Below are positions 1 through 5,942 of a stretch of 10,494 nt of DNA, one piece after another; positions within the stretch are counted from its first letter, which is position 1, and the number at the start of each line of letters is the position of its first letter. The translations under genes were made by a program, and so were the position numbers. The notes below the pieces were generated by a model. It ran no database searches, was not told the DNA's origin, and saw nothing but the letters and a program-made list of their open reading frames with translations. Source of the DNA: Actinomycetes bacterium (GTDB lineage: Bacteria > Actinomycetota > Acidimicrobiia > Acidimicrobiales > RAAP-2); NCBI GenBank assembly GCA_021850345.1, contig JAJZMN010000202.1, positions 1 to 10,494 of the forward strand, in the 5' to 3' direction.

Positions 1-1
1 C

Positions 2-76
2 CGGACGCCAATGGCCGAAGGGACGGCGCGCAACTGGGCGACCGTCGTCGCGCTCACCGCCCTCGTCCCGGGCTGA
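2..76 (+). CDS. C-terminal end of an unidentified protein (5' truncated by window edge)
   Basis: An open frame enters from the left edge and ends at TGA 74-76, giving about 24 residues that end in TALVPG. I do not recognise the family. The support is codon usage: almost every third position is G or C, as in the clear genes of this window, and the frame stops shortly before the next gene on the same strand. The opposite strand is also open over this short stretch, so direction is not certain. The gap to the DUF2277 gene is 46 bases and carries a possible separate promoter, so the two need not share a transcript. Confidence 0.4.
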   Translation, partial: RTPMAEGTARNWATVVALTALVPG

Positions 77-109
77 ACGGCGCGCAGGGGAGACGACGAG
101 AAGCGCACC

Positions 110-115
110 TACGCT
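110..115 (+). promoter_or_regulatory. Possible -10 box of a leaderless promoter for the DUF2277 gene
   Basis: TACGCT fits the actinobacterial -10 pattern TAnnnT and ends 7 bases before the ATG at 123. No good Shine-Dalgarno sequence precedes that ATG, so the transcript could begin at or one base before the start codon. There is no convincing -35 box. This is inference from spacing; the two similar arrangements at the LysR and MMPL genes make it more believable. Confidence 0.3.
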
Positions 116-122
116 GTGGGGC

Positions 123-386
123 ATGTGCCGGAACATCACCACCTTGCGAGGCCTCGAGCCGCCGGCCACGCCCGAGGAGATCGAGGCGGCCGCCCGCCAG
201 TACGTGCGCAAGGTGAGCGGTGTCACGCGCGCGTCGGCCACGAGCGACGCCGCCTTCGAGAAGGCGGTCACGAGCATCGCCGGCGCCACCGCGGAGTTGC
301 TCGCGCAGCTCCCCGCACGTCGGCAGCCCCCTCCGACGATCCCGCCGCTCCGCCGGCTCCGGCCGACACGACCCCTCCCAAGCTGA
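123..386 (+). CDS. DUF2277 family small protein
   Basis: This is an 87-residue soluble protein of unknown function. Its first 60 residues match what I know of the DUF2277 family: the opening MCRNI, the LRGLEPPATPEEI stretch (8-20), the ARQYVRKVSG stretch (24-33), and a helical segment with AAFEKAV (43-49) followed by LLAQLPAR. The tail from residue 64 is rich in Pro and Arg and is probably disordered. The length is normal for the family. No signal peptide or membrane segment is visible. ATG at 123 is chosen because the conserved family N-terminus begins exactly there. The gene converges on the MMPL exporter gene 60 bases away. There is no Shine-Dalgarno sequence, and a TAnnnT box lies 7 bases upstream, so the mRNA may be leaderless. 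The function is unknown; family assignment is confident. Confidence 0.85.
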   Translation: MCRNITTLRGLEPPATPEEIEAAARQYVRKVSGVTRASATSDAAFEKAVTSIAGATAELLAQLPARRQPPPTIPPLRRLRPTRPLPS

Positions 387-402
387 GCGCGCCGCCCGAG
401 GG

Positions 403-438
403 GGGTCGCGCCGACGCGTCCCGGCGGCGCCGCGACTC
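403..438. terminator. Possible bidirectional terminator hairpin between convergent genes
   Basis: GGGTCGCG (403-410) can pair with CGCGACTC (431-438), giving eight pairs including one G-U, around a 20-base GC-rich loop that contains the palindrome GACGCGTC. It lies in the 60-base gap between the converging DUF2277 and MMPL genes. There is no T-run on either side, so it would not be a canonical intrinsic terminator. Evidence is moderate to weak in such GC-rich DNA. Confidence 0.3.
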
Positions 439-446
439 GGAGCCGC

Positions 447-2705
447 TCAGTGGGAGAAGCGCACCCTCGGCAGCACCTTTGCGAGCCAGCGGGGCTGGTG
501 CCAGGCGGTGTGATGCGTGAGCCGCAGCACCGCAGGCAGCAGGACCAGGCGGACGACGAGGGCGTCGAGCGCGACCGCGACGGCGAGGATCACCCCCATC
601 TCCTTGGGGGCGAGCGGACCGGAGAGGGCGAAGGTCAAGAAGACCGCGATCATGACGGCCGCGGCGGAGACGACCACCCTCCCCGAGGTGCGCACGGAGC
701 CCACCATCGAGTGCTCGGGGTCGGCATGGGTCTCGTAGCGCTCCTTGGCCGCCGAGAGCAGGAACAGCGTGTAGTCCATCGCGACGCCGAAGACCATCGC
801 ACCGAAGAAGAGCGGCGCCCACGCGTCGACGAAGCCCTGCGGCGTGAAGTGGAGCAGCCCCGAGAGATCGCCGTTTTGGAAGATGAGGCGGGCGACGCCG
901 AACGCACCGGCCACGGACAGGCCGGTCGCGACCACGCCGGCGAAGGCGATGAGCGGGGCGCCGAGCGCGATCAAGAGCAGGAGGAACCCGAGCGCGGCGA
1001 GGATGCCGAAGACGACCGGCGTGTGACTGGCGAGCGCCTGCTGGAGGTCGTAGTTCTCGGCGGCGGCGCCGCCGACGAGCGATCCGCTCGGGAGGTCGCG
1101 GCGCAGCCGTTCGATCGTCGCGCCGGTCGCCGGCGCGGACGGCCCCGTCGACGGGACCACCTGGTCGAGCGTCCAGCCGCTCCTGGTCGGTCCGCCCATC
1201 ACCGCCGCAACTCCCGCGGTGTGCTTCGCCGCCCGCAGGGCAACCGCCTGCTCGGCGGCAGGTACGACGACCTGCAGCGTCCCGGGGAAGCCGGGACCGA
1301 AGGCGCTCGTGACCTGTTCGTAGCCGATCCTCGCGTTGGCGGTGGCGGGGACGATCGTGATCGAGGGCATCGAGGTGCGCAGCCCGAAGACGGGCGCCGC
1401 AGCGAGGGCCAGGACGCCGATGCCGGCGAGCGCGGCCGGCCACGGGTGCTCCCAGAGCAGCCGGGCCCAGGCGTGGAGCCGCTCTTCGAGACGGTGCCCC
1501 GCGGGCCGGTCCGGCTGGCCTCGCCGGAAGCGGATCCGCGCAGAATTGACGCGCGTGCCGAGCTTGCCGAGGACCGCCGGGAGGAGGGTGAGCGTCGCGG
1601 CGAGGACGGCGATGACCGAGAGCATGATGCCGAGCGCCATGGAGCGGAACGCCGGACTCGGCACGATCAGGATCGACGCGAGCGAGGCGAGGACGGTGGC
1701 TGCGGAGAAGGCCACCGCCTTTCCGGCCGTGGCGAGCGTCTCGGCGACCGCGGCAGCGGACGCGGCTCGGTCACCAGGCTGGGCGCCCAGCCGCTCGAGC
1801 GCCGCCCGGAACCGCACGACGAGGAAGAGGGCGTAGTCGATGCCGAGTGCCAGGGCGAACATGAGCGCGAAGTTGAGCGCCCAGATCGACACCGGGGCGA
1901 GGTGGTTGGCGAGCACGAGCGCACCGGCGGCCACGAGCAGTCCGGCCATCGTGAGCATGAGGGGCAGTCCCGCGGCGATGAGGCTGCCGAAGGCGACGAC
2001 GAGGATGGCCAGCGTCACCGGCCACGAGAGCATCTCCGAGCGCATCATGGCGGAGTGGTTGGCCGAGTTGAAGTCGGCCCACAGCGCGCTGTCGCCGGTG
2101 AGCGTCACCGTGACGCCGTGCGTGCCGAGCGCCGACAGTGGCGCCGCGAGGTGGCCGGCTGCAGCGACCATCTCGTTGGTCCCGGCGGCCGCGCCGGCGG
2201 TGACGACGGCGGTCCGGCCGTTTGCAGAGATCGACGAACCGGGCCGCGGCGCCACCACGGTGGAGACGTCGCGGTTGGCACGCAGCATGGCCTCGACCCG
2301 GTGGATGACCGCCTGTGCTGCCGGGTCCTGGGCGATCGGGGCCGACTTGTCGACGACGACGACCTGCAGCGCGCTCGAGCCCAGGCCGGCGAAGTCCTGC
2401 CGGATGATCTGGCGAGCGTGGACGGACTGGCTCGTGGAGTCCTGCCAGCCGGCGCCCGCCAGCGCGGACTCGACCTTCGGCGCGAAGGTGCCGAAGACGA
2501 CGAGCACCACCAGCCAGGCGAGGAGGACGGCGCGCAGGTGGGATCCCGTCCAGGCCCCGAGCCGGGCGAACAGGCCGGCGGGCTCCCCGTGCCCGTGGGC
2601 GTGCCCGTGCCCGTGCCCGTGGGCGTGGAGCGGAACGACGTGGGGGGCGGCGGCGGAACCGGCCGGGGGCGCGGGCCGACGAGCAGGAGGTGGCTGGATA
2701 CCCAT
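447..2705 (-). CDS. MMPL/RND-family membrane exporter with a His-rich N-terminal tail
   Basis: A 752-residue inner-membrane exporter of the MMPL branch of the RND superfamily, driven by proton flow; its substrate is unknown. After a Pro/Ala-rich start comes HAHGHGHGHAHGHG (27-40), then TM1 (about 57-75), an extracytoplasmic loop (about 80-225), TM2-6 (about 227-380), TM7 (about 422-440), a second loop and TM8-12 (about 564-727). Two repeats are evident. GIDYALFLVVRFR (288-300) and VAMDYTLFLL (641-650) carry the Asp-Tyr pairs (D290-Y291, D644-Y645) that form the proton relay in MmpL3-type proteins. I chose ATG 2705 because a TATGAT box ends 6 bases upstream, as in leaderless genes; ATG 2720, five codons earlier, is the alternative. 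Much longer upstream extensions run through the LysR gene and have no family similarity. Two ATACCC-N4-GGGTAT operators overlap the start. His-tail plus operators suggest metal or thiol stress control (inference). Confidence 0.88.
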   Translation of the reverse strand: MGIQPPPARRPAPPAGSAAAPHVVPLHAHGHGHGHAHGHGEPAGLFARLGAWTGSHLRAVLLAWLVVLVVFGTFAPKVESALAGAGWQDSTSQSVHARQIIRQDFAGLGSSALQVVVVDKSAPIAQDPAAQAVIHRVEAMLRANRDVSTVVAPRPGSSISANGRTAVVTAGAAAGTNEMVAAAGHLAAPLSALGTHGVTVTLTGDSALWADFNSANHSAMMRSEMLSWPVTLAILVVAFGSLIAAGLPLMLTMAGLLVAAGALVLANHLAPVSIWALNFALMFALALGIDYALFLVVRFRAALERLGAQPGDRAASAAAVAETLATAGKAVAFSAATVLASLASILIVPSPAFRSMALGIMLSVIAVLAATLTLLPAVLGKLGTRVNSARIRFRRGQPDRPAGHRLEERLHAWARLLWEHPWPAALAGIGVLALAAAPVFGLRTSMPSITIVPATANARIGYEQVTSAFGPGFPGTLQVVVPAAEQAVALRAAKHTAGVAAVMGGPTRSGWTLDQVVPSTGPSAPATGATIERLRRDLPSGSLVGGAAAENYDLQQALASHTPVVFGILAALGFLLLLIALGAPLIAFAGVVATGLSVAGAFGVARLIFQNGDLSGLLHFTPQGFVDAWAPLFFGAMVFGVAMDYTLFLLSAAKERYETHADPEHSMVGSVRTSGRVVVSAAAVMIAVFLTFALSGPLAPKEMGVILAVAVALDALVVRLVLLPAVLRLTHHTAWHQPRWLAKVLPRVRFSH
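2587..2627 (-). repeat. GTGCCC/GTGGGC hexamer-type repeat encoding the His-Gly tail
   Basis: On the plus strand GTGCCC and GTGGGC units alternate without a break. On the coding strand they read as CAC-GGG/GCC codon pairs, giving seven histidines at every second residue (H27 to H39 of the exporter). The unit is 6 bp, so changes in copy number keep the reading frame. Alternating His-Gly/His-Ala tails are typical of Ni, Co, Zn or Cu handling proteins. Metal binding here is inferred, not shown. Confidence 0.75.
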
Positions 2706-2713
2706 CGGGGTAT
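2698..2713. promoter_or_regulatory. Operator B: ATACCC-N4-GGGTAT inverted repeat over the MMPL start codon
   Basis: This is a perfect 16-bp inverted repeat, ATACCC-ATCG-GGGTAT on the plus strand. It covers the ATG at 2705, the next two codons, and the last two bases of the TATGAT -10 box. The G/C-tract dyad flanked by AT resembles operators of the CsoR/RcnR/CstR family, as I know them. A protein bound here would block the transcription start. Confidence 0.7.
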
Positions 2714-2717
2714 CATA
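2712..2717 (-). promoter_or_regulatory. Predicted -10 box of a leaderless MMPL promoter
   Basis: On the minus strand TATGAT lies between the two operators and is followed by exactly 6 bases (2711-2706) before the ATG at 2705. With usual -10 spacing, transcription would begin at the A of the start codon. No Shine-Dalgarno sequence serves this ATG. There is no good -35 hexamer at 17-18 bases, so an activator or extended -10 contacts may be needed, or the promoter may be weak. Confidence 0.5.
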
Positions 2718-2718
2718 C

Positions 2719-2734
2719 ATACCCCAGTGGGTAT
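2719..2734. promoter_or_regulatory. Operator A: second ATACCC-N4-GGGTAT inverted repeat upstream of MMPL
   Basis: ATACCC-CAGT-GGGTAT on the plus strand has the same perfect 6-bp arms as operator B. The two sites begin 21 bp apart, which is two helical turns, so two regulator molecules would sit on the same DNA face. Operator A fills the -10 to -35 spacer of the predicted promoter. No other ATACCC/GGGTAT pair was noticed in the window. Confidence 0.7.
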
Positions 2735-2806
2735 CTGTGCCAGTCGCCGCCGCGCCGCAGGTCACCGGGCGGTCCGTCGGGGCAGGGAGGCGCCGCGAGC
2801 GGGGGC

Positions 2807-3733
2807 TCAGGGGTCGGTGGCGGGGACCTCCTCTGGGCGGACCGCGATGGACAGCAGCCGGGCGGCGGCGGCAGCCGGCGGGCGGGCGGGCGCCCAGATG
2901 GCCCGGATCGTCCGCTCGAGCCGGAGGTCCCTGCAGCCCACGGCGACGAGCTCTCCGGCACGCAGCTCGGCGCGGACGGCGAGCGCGGACACGACCGCGG
3001 GTGCGGTGCCGCTCATCGCGGCGGCCTTGATCGCGGTGGTGGAGCCCAGCTCCATCGCGGTCGTGACCCCGAGACCCGACTCGCTGAGCGCGTCGGTCAA
3101 CACCGAGCGGGTACCCGACCCCGGCTCGCGCACGACCAACGGCGTGCTCGCCAGCTGGCTGGCGGTGATCGGGCGTCGGCGCCGGCTCCACGGATGACCC
3201 GGGGCGACCACGACCACGAGCTCGTCAGCCAGCAGCTCCTTCGACCGCAGTCGCCCGGTCGGCCTCGGTCCCTCGATGAAGCCGAGGTCGACCTCACCCC
3301 CGGCGACGAGGTCGGCGACGTGCTCGGTGTTCCCCATCCTGAGCGAGACCGCCGTCCCGGGTGACTCGGCCGCGAGCAGGTGGAGCCATCGGGGCACCAG
3401 GTACTCGGCGACGGTGAGGCTCGCCGCCAGTCGGAGCTGAGGAGCCTGGTCGGCGCGCAGCGCAGCCGTGCCTGCGAGGAGGGTCCGGACGTCGCCGAGG
3501 ACCGAAGCCGCCCACTCGGCGGTGGCCAGGCCGGCGGCCGTCAGCTGGGCGCCGCGGGTCGACCTGTCGAGCAGGGGGATCTGCAGGAGCCGCTCCAGCG
3601 CACGCAGCCGCATGCTCGCTGCGGGCTGGGAGACCCCGTGTGCGGCGGCCGCCGCGCTGATCGACCCGAGCTCCCCGACGCTCACCAGCAGGTCGAGCGA
3701 GCCCAAGTCCGGATACGGCACCGGCAGTGGCAT
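2807..3733 (-). CDS. LysR-family transcriptional regulator next to yeiH (YeiE-like)
   Basis: This is a 308-residue LysR-type regulator of normal length. The N-terminal winged helix-turn-helix spans about residues 12-70, with SISAAAAAHGVSQPAASMRL (24-43) as the recognition region and LLDRSTRGAQLTAAG (54-68) as the wing. A linker helix follows to about 90, and a LysR substrate-binding domain fills 95-300, with the LRLAASLTVAEYLVPRWL opening seen in CysB/CbbR/YeiE-type members and VREPGSGTR further on. It lies 75 bases downstream of yeiH on the same strand. In enterobacteria the related YeiE controls yeiH, so yeiH control is a fair inference. ATG 3733 is chosen because the domain starts close behind it and TAACGT ends 6 bases upstream, a leaderless arrangement without a Shine-Dalgarno sequence. 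The effector cannot be read from the sequence. Confidence 0.9.
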   Translation of the reverse strand: MPLPVPYPDLGSLDLLVSVGELGSISAAAAAHGVSQPAASMRLRALERLLQIPLLDRSTRGAQLTAAGLATAEWAASVLGDVRTLLAGTAALRADQAPQLRLAASLTVAEYLVPRWLHLLAAESPGTAVSLRMGNTEHVADLVAGGEVDLGFIEGPRPTGRLRSKELLADELVVVVAPGHPWSRRRRPITASQLASTPLVVREPGSGTRSVLTDALSESGLGVTTAMELGSTTAIKAAAMSGTAPAVVSALAVRAELRAGELVAVGCRDLRLERTIRAIWAPARPPAAAAARLLSIAVRPEEVPATDP

Positions 3734-3739
3734 GTGCAG

Positions 3740-3745
3740 ACGTTA
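3740..3745 (-). promoter_or_regulatory. Predicted -10 box of a leaderless lysR promoter
   Basis: On the minus strand TAACGT (TAnnnT) is followed by exactly 6 bases and then the ATG at 3733. The same spacing is seen at the MMPL gene. No Shine-Dalgarno sequence is present, so a transcript starting on the ATG is the simplest reading. The regulator may therefore have its own promoter as well as any read-through from yeiH. Confidence 0.4.
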
Positions 3746-3749
3746 GAGG

Positions 3750-3769
3750 CAAGGGCCCTCTCTCCCTTG
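3750..3769. promoter_or_regulatory. Inverted repeat CAAGGG-N8-CCCTTG between yeiH and lysR
   Basis: A perfect 6-bp dyad with an 8-base centre lies immediately upstream of the predicted lysR -10 box and 40 bases after the yeiH stop. It also contains the palindrome AGGGCCCT. It could be a regulator site over the lysR promoter, which LysR-type proteins often use for self-control, or a hairpin ending the yeiH message. No T-run follows, so I lean towards a regulatory site, weakly. Confidence 0.3.
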
Positions 3770-3808
3770 GCCTCGTCGCCGGCGCTGCGAGCCACCCGCG
3801 GCCCGTCG

Positions 3809-4903
3809 CTACAGGGTTCCCGTGAGGGCTTGCAGTCCGAGGCTGGCCAACCCCACCGTGAGCCAGAGGATGGCGCCGAGAGCGAGGGGGCGGAAGCCGG
3901 CGCGCCGGATGTGGCCCACGTCGGTCGACAGCCCGATCGCGCCGAGCGCGACAGTGATCATCCACGTCGACAGGTCCGAGAGCGGGTGGTGCAGACCGGC
4001 CGGGACGAGGCCGGCGGTGTTGGCGGCGACGGCGGCGACGAAGACGAGGATGAACACCGGCAGGACACGGCGCAGCTCGAACCGCCTGACCGGAGCTGCT
4101 TCCGGCGCATCTTCGCGGCGCAGGCCCCGGCGGCCGGCGAGGACCAGGCTGATCGGGATGATCGCGAGGGTGCGCGTGAGCTTCACGATGACGCCGTACG
4201 CGGCGGCGGTGTGACCGTAGATCGTCGAGGCGGCGACGACCGAGGAGAGATCGTTGATCGCGGTGCCGGCCCACAGGCCGAAGGTGCGCTCGGAAAAGCC
4301 GAAGGCGTGGCCCAGCGTCGGGTACAACAGGACGGCGACGACGTTGAACGTGAAGATCGTGGCAACCGCATAGCTCACGTCCGCCTCGTCCGCGTCGATG
4401 ACCGCGTCGGTGGCGGCGATGGCCGACGCGCCGCAGATCGCGGTGCCCACGCCGATCAGCGTGCGCAGGTCTGCGGGGAGGTGGAGCAGGCGGCCGGCCA
4501 GCCAGGTCATGGCGAACGCCGCGACCAGCGTTCCCACGAGCACCGGCAAAGAGCGCGTGCCGGTGGAGAGCACCTGGCCGAGGGAGAGCCCGAAGCCGAG
4601 CAGGATGATCGACCCTTGGAGCACCTTCTTGGACGCGAACGAGATCCCCGGCTTGAAGCGGCTCGACGGCCGCTTGAGCATCGTGATGGCGATGCCGGAG
4701 ACGATCGCGATGACGGGCGCACCGACGACCGGGACGAGTCCTCCCACGACCGTGGCGAGAGCGGCGAGAGCGACCGCGGCCGCCAGCCCGGGGAGAAGCG
4801 CAGGGACGCCGGCGAGCGGTCTCGCCCACGAGGTCGCTCCGAGGCGCACGGCGCCCGAGGGTGCGTCGACGTCGATCTCGTCCAACTCGTGAGCGGCAGG
4901 CAC
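3809..4903 (-). CDS. yeiH: YeiH-family putative anion exporter (Cons_hypoth698), integral membrane
   Basis: This is a 364-residue polytopic membrane protein of the YeiH/UPF0324 family, which databases call putative sulfate exporter; the substrate is not firmly known. A polar N-terminus of about 28 residues precedes roughly 9-10 hydrophobic segments from residue 30 to the C-terminus. The family hallmark IGVGTAICGASAIAATDAV (150-168) is intact, as are the FKPGISFASKKVLQGSIILLGFGLSL region (83-108) and WAGTAINDLSSVVAA (211-225). GTG 4903 is chosen because AAGGAGG (4914-4908) sits 4 bases upstream; a GTG at 4957 in the same frame has no ribosome site and adds no conserved sequence. A LysR gene follows 75 bases downstream, as in the yeiE-yeiH pairs of enterobacteria, where a sulfite link has been proposed. 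A T-N11-A dyad lies 73 bases upstream of the start, suggesting control by that regulator. Confidence 0.88.
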   Translation of the reverse strand: MPAAHELDEIDVDAPSGAVRLGATSWARPLAGVPALLPGLAAAVALAALATVVGGLVPVVGAPVIAIVSGIAITMLKRPSSRFKPGISFASKKVLQGSIILLGFGLSLGQVLSTGTRSLPVLVGTLVAAFAMTWLAGRLLHLPADLRTLIGVGTAICGASAIAATDAVIDADEADVSYAVATIFTFNVVAVLLYPTLGHAFGFSERTFGLWAGTAINDLSSVVAASTIYGHTAAAYGVIVKLTRTLAIIPISLVLAGRRGLRREDAPEAAPVRRFELRRVLPVFILVFVAAVAANTAGLVPAGLHHPLSDLSTWMITVALGAIGLSTDVGHIRRAGFRPLALGAILWLTVGLASLGLQALTGTL

Positions 4904-4975
4904 CGGCCCTCCTTCCAACGTGCAGTGTCGGGTCCGCGGCACGGCACGGGAAGGCACAACCTGCTGATGCGCCTC

Positions 4976-4988
4976 TAAGCGGCGCTTA
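4976..4988. promoter_or_regulatory. Perfect T-N11-A dyad, candidate LysR binding site upstream of yeiH
   Basis: TAAGCG-G-CGCTTA is a perfect 13-bp palindrome that matches the LysR-type box T-N11-A with dyad symmetry. It lies between the archease stop (5024) and the yeiH start (4903), with its near edge 73 bases from the GTG, a usual distance for an activator recognition site. The encoded LysR regulator two genes on is the natural candidate to bind it. Function is inferred. Confidence 0.55.
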
Positions 4989-5023
4989 TGACGGTCCTGC
5001 AGCGGTCGGGCTCGCCGGACCGC

Positions 5024-5464
5024 TCACACGTCGACCAGCACCCTGCACCGCCATCCCCCCTCGTACGGGGCGATCGCCAGCGCGTGGTACGAAACCGCCT
5101 TGGGAACCGGCCCCACCAGGCCAACCTGGCGTGCCGAGACCACTTCCATGTCGCCGGCGAGGCCGCCGCCCTCCGCCTCGGCGAGGTGGAAGCGAACCGG
5201 GACGACGCCGAGCGCGTCCACGACATCGATGACCTCTTCGAGCAGCGACACCAGCGCGTCCTGCGGACCCGTCTCGGATGCAGACAGCGGCAGGACCGTC
5301 GTGCTCGCCGGATCGTGCACCTCGGCGAACGTCTCGACGAGGGCGAGCAACGCCTCGGTCACGCAGGCCGCCCGGTCGGGCCCCCACGCCTCGAGCAGGC
5401 AGTCCGCGGTGTGCGGCAGCTGCCGATGACCCGACCGCGAGGAGCGGCCCCAACGTGTCGTCAG
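5024..5464 (-). CDS. Archease (RtcB RNA-ligase cofactor family); start codon uncertain
   Basis: Archease activates the RNA ligase RtcB in tRNA splicing and RNA repair. The family is recognised by LPHTADCLLEAWGPDR near the N-terminus, with the conserved HTAD Asp, and by AVSYHALAI (positions 89-97 of the GTG-started product) plus GGWRCRVLVDV at the C-terminus. Read from 5464 the protein is 146 residues, normal for the family. The start is a problem. The first ATG or GTG in frame is GTG 5362, but that removes the HTAD motif, which carries a metal-binding Asp. The only upstream candidates are CTG codons, at 5464 and at 5419 just before the HTAD stretch. CTG 5464 overlaps the hsp20 stop as CTGA, which would suit translational coupling. 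A sequencing error or frame slip is the other explanation. RtcB is not in the window. Confidence 0.75.
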   Translation of the reverse strand: MTTRWGRSSRSGHRQLPHTADCLLEAWGPDRAACVTEALLALVETFAEVHDPASTTVLPLSASETGPQDALVSLLEEVIDVVDALGVVPVRFHLAEAEGGGLAGDMEVVSARQVGLVGPVPKAVSYHALAIAPYEGGWRCRVLVDV

Positions 5465-5916
5465 TTGCGCGTCACCGGGACGTGGCGCTCGGCCTGACCC
5501 TTCGCCTTCTCCGGGACGGGGACCCGGACCTCCAAGATGCCGTCTTTGTACGCGGCGACGATCTTGGCCTCGTCGACCCCTTCGGGGAGGGGGAGGCTGC
5601 GGGCGAACGACCCGTAGCGCAACTCGTGACGGTGGAAGTGGCGCCCCGCCTTCTCCTTCTCCTCGGTGCGCTCCGCGGAGATGTGGAGCATGCCCTCGGA
5701 GATGGTGATCTCGACATCCTTGTCGGGGTCGATCCCGGGCAGTTCAGCACGCACGACGAGCGTGCCGTCCTCGCTGAACTCGTCGACCGCCACCACCCGG
5801 CGTCCCCAGCCGTCGCGGAAGATCTCGTCGAAGGCCCGCCACGGACCGAAGATCGGGAGCGGCCAGTTCTCCCTCATGGCTTGCGGGGTGCGTTCGATGT
5901 GTCGTTGCAGCACCAT
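5461..5916 (-). CDS. Hsp20/alpha-crystallin family small heat-shock protein
   Basis: This is a 151-residue ATP-independent holdase chaperone that keeps unfolding proteins soluble, usually as large cytosolic oligomers. An N-terminal arm (1-40) with WPLPIFGPWRAFDEIF precedes the alpha-crystallin domain (about 42-135). Inside it are ELPGID (58-63), EGMLHISAER (74-83) and the closing AYKDGILEVRVPV (122-134), the family's A-x-x-x-n-G-v-L motif. A short charged tail follows, without a clear I-x-I; VPVP may stand in. ATG 5916 is well supported: AAGGAGG (5927-5921) lies 4 bases upstream. The archease gene overlaps its stop, so both are probably on one mRNA. It is divergent from the PLP-enzyme gene across 193 bases. 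No CIRCE or HAIR operator is visible there; a strong hairpin lies in the probable leader. Confidence 0.93.
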   Translation of the reverse strand: MVLQRHIERTPQAMRENWPLPIFGPWRAFDEIFRDGWGRRVVAVDEFSEDGTLVVRAELPGIDPDKDVEITISEGMLHISAERTEEKEKAGRHFHRHELRYGSFARSLPLPEGVDEAKIVAAYKDGILEVRVPVPEKAKGQAERHVPVTRN

Positions 5917-5942
5917 CGTTCCTCCTTCAGCGCGTGCATGCG

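Noticed and set aside
2706..3191. An upstream extension of the MMPL frame to GTG 3191
   Set aside because: The extra residues overlap the LysR gene in another frame, are Arg-rich and unlike MMPL proteins. The leaderless promoter at 2712-2717 and the operators fix the start near 2705.
450..3197. A 915-residue open frame on the plus strand, antisense to the MMPL exporter
   Set aside because: It is extremely rich in Arg, Glu, Asp and Gly with no family motif, and mirrors the exporter's codons. Long antisense frames are common in such GC-rich genes.
3294..4978. Long frames of 511 and 532 residues over yeiH and lysR
   Set aside because: Both are low-complexity Arg/Asp/Gly-rich shadows of the two recognised genes, with no motif of their own.
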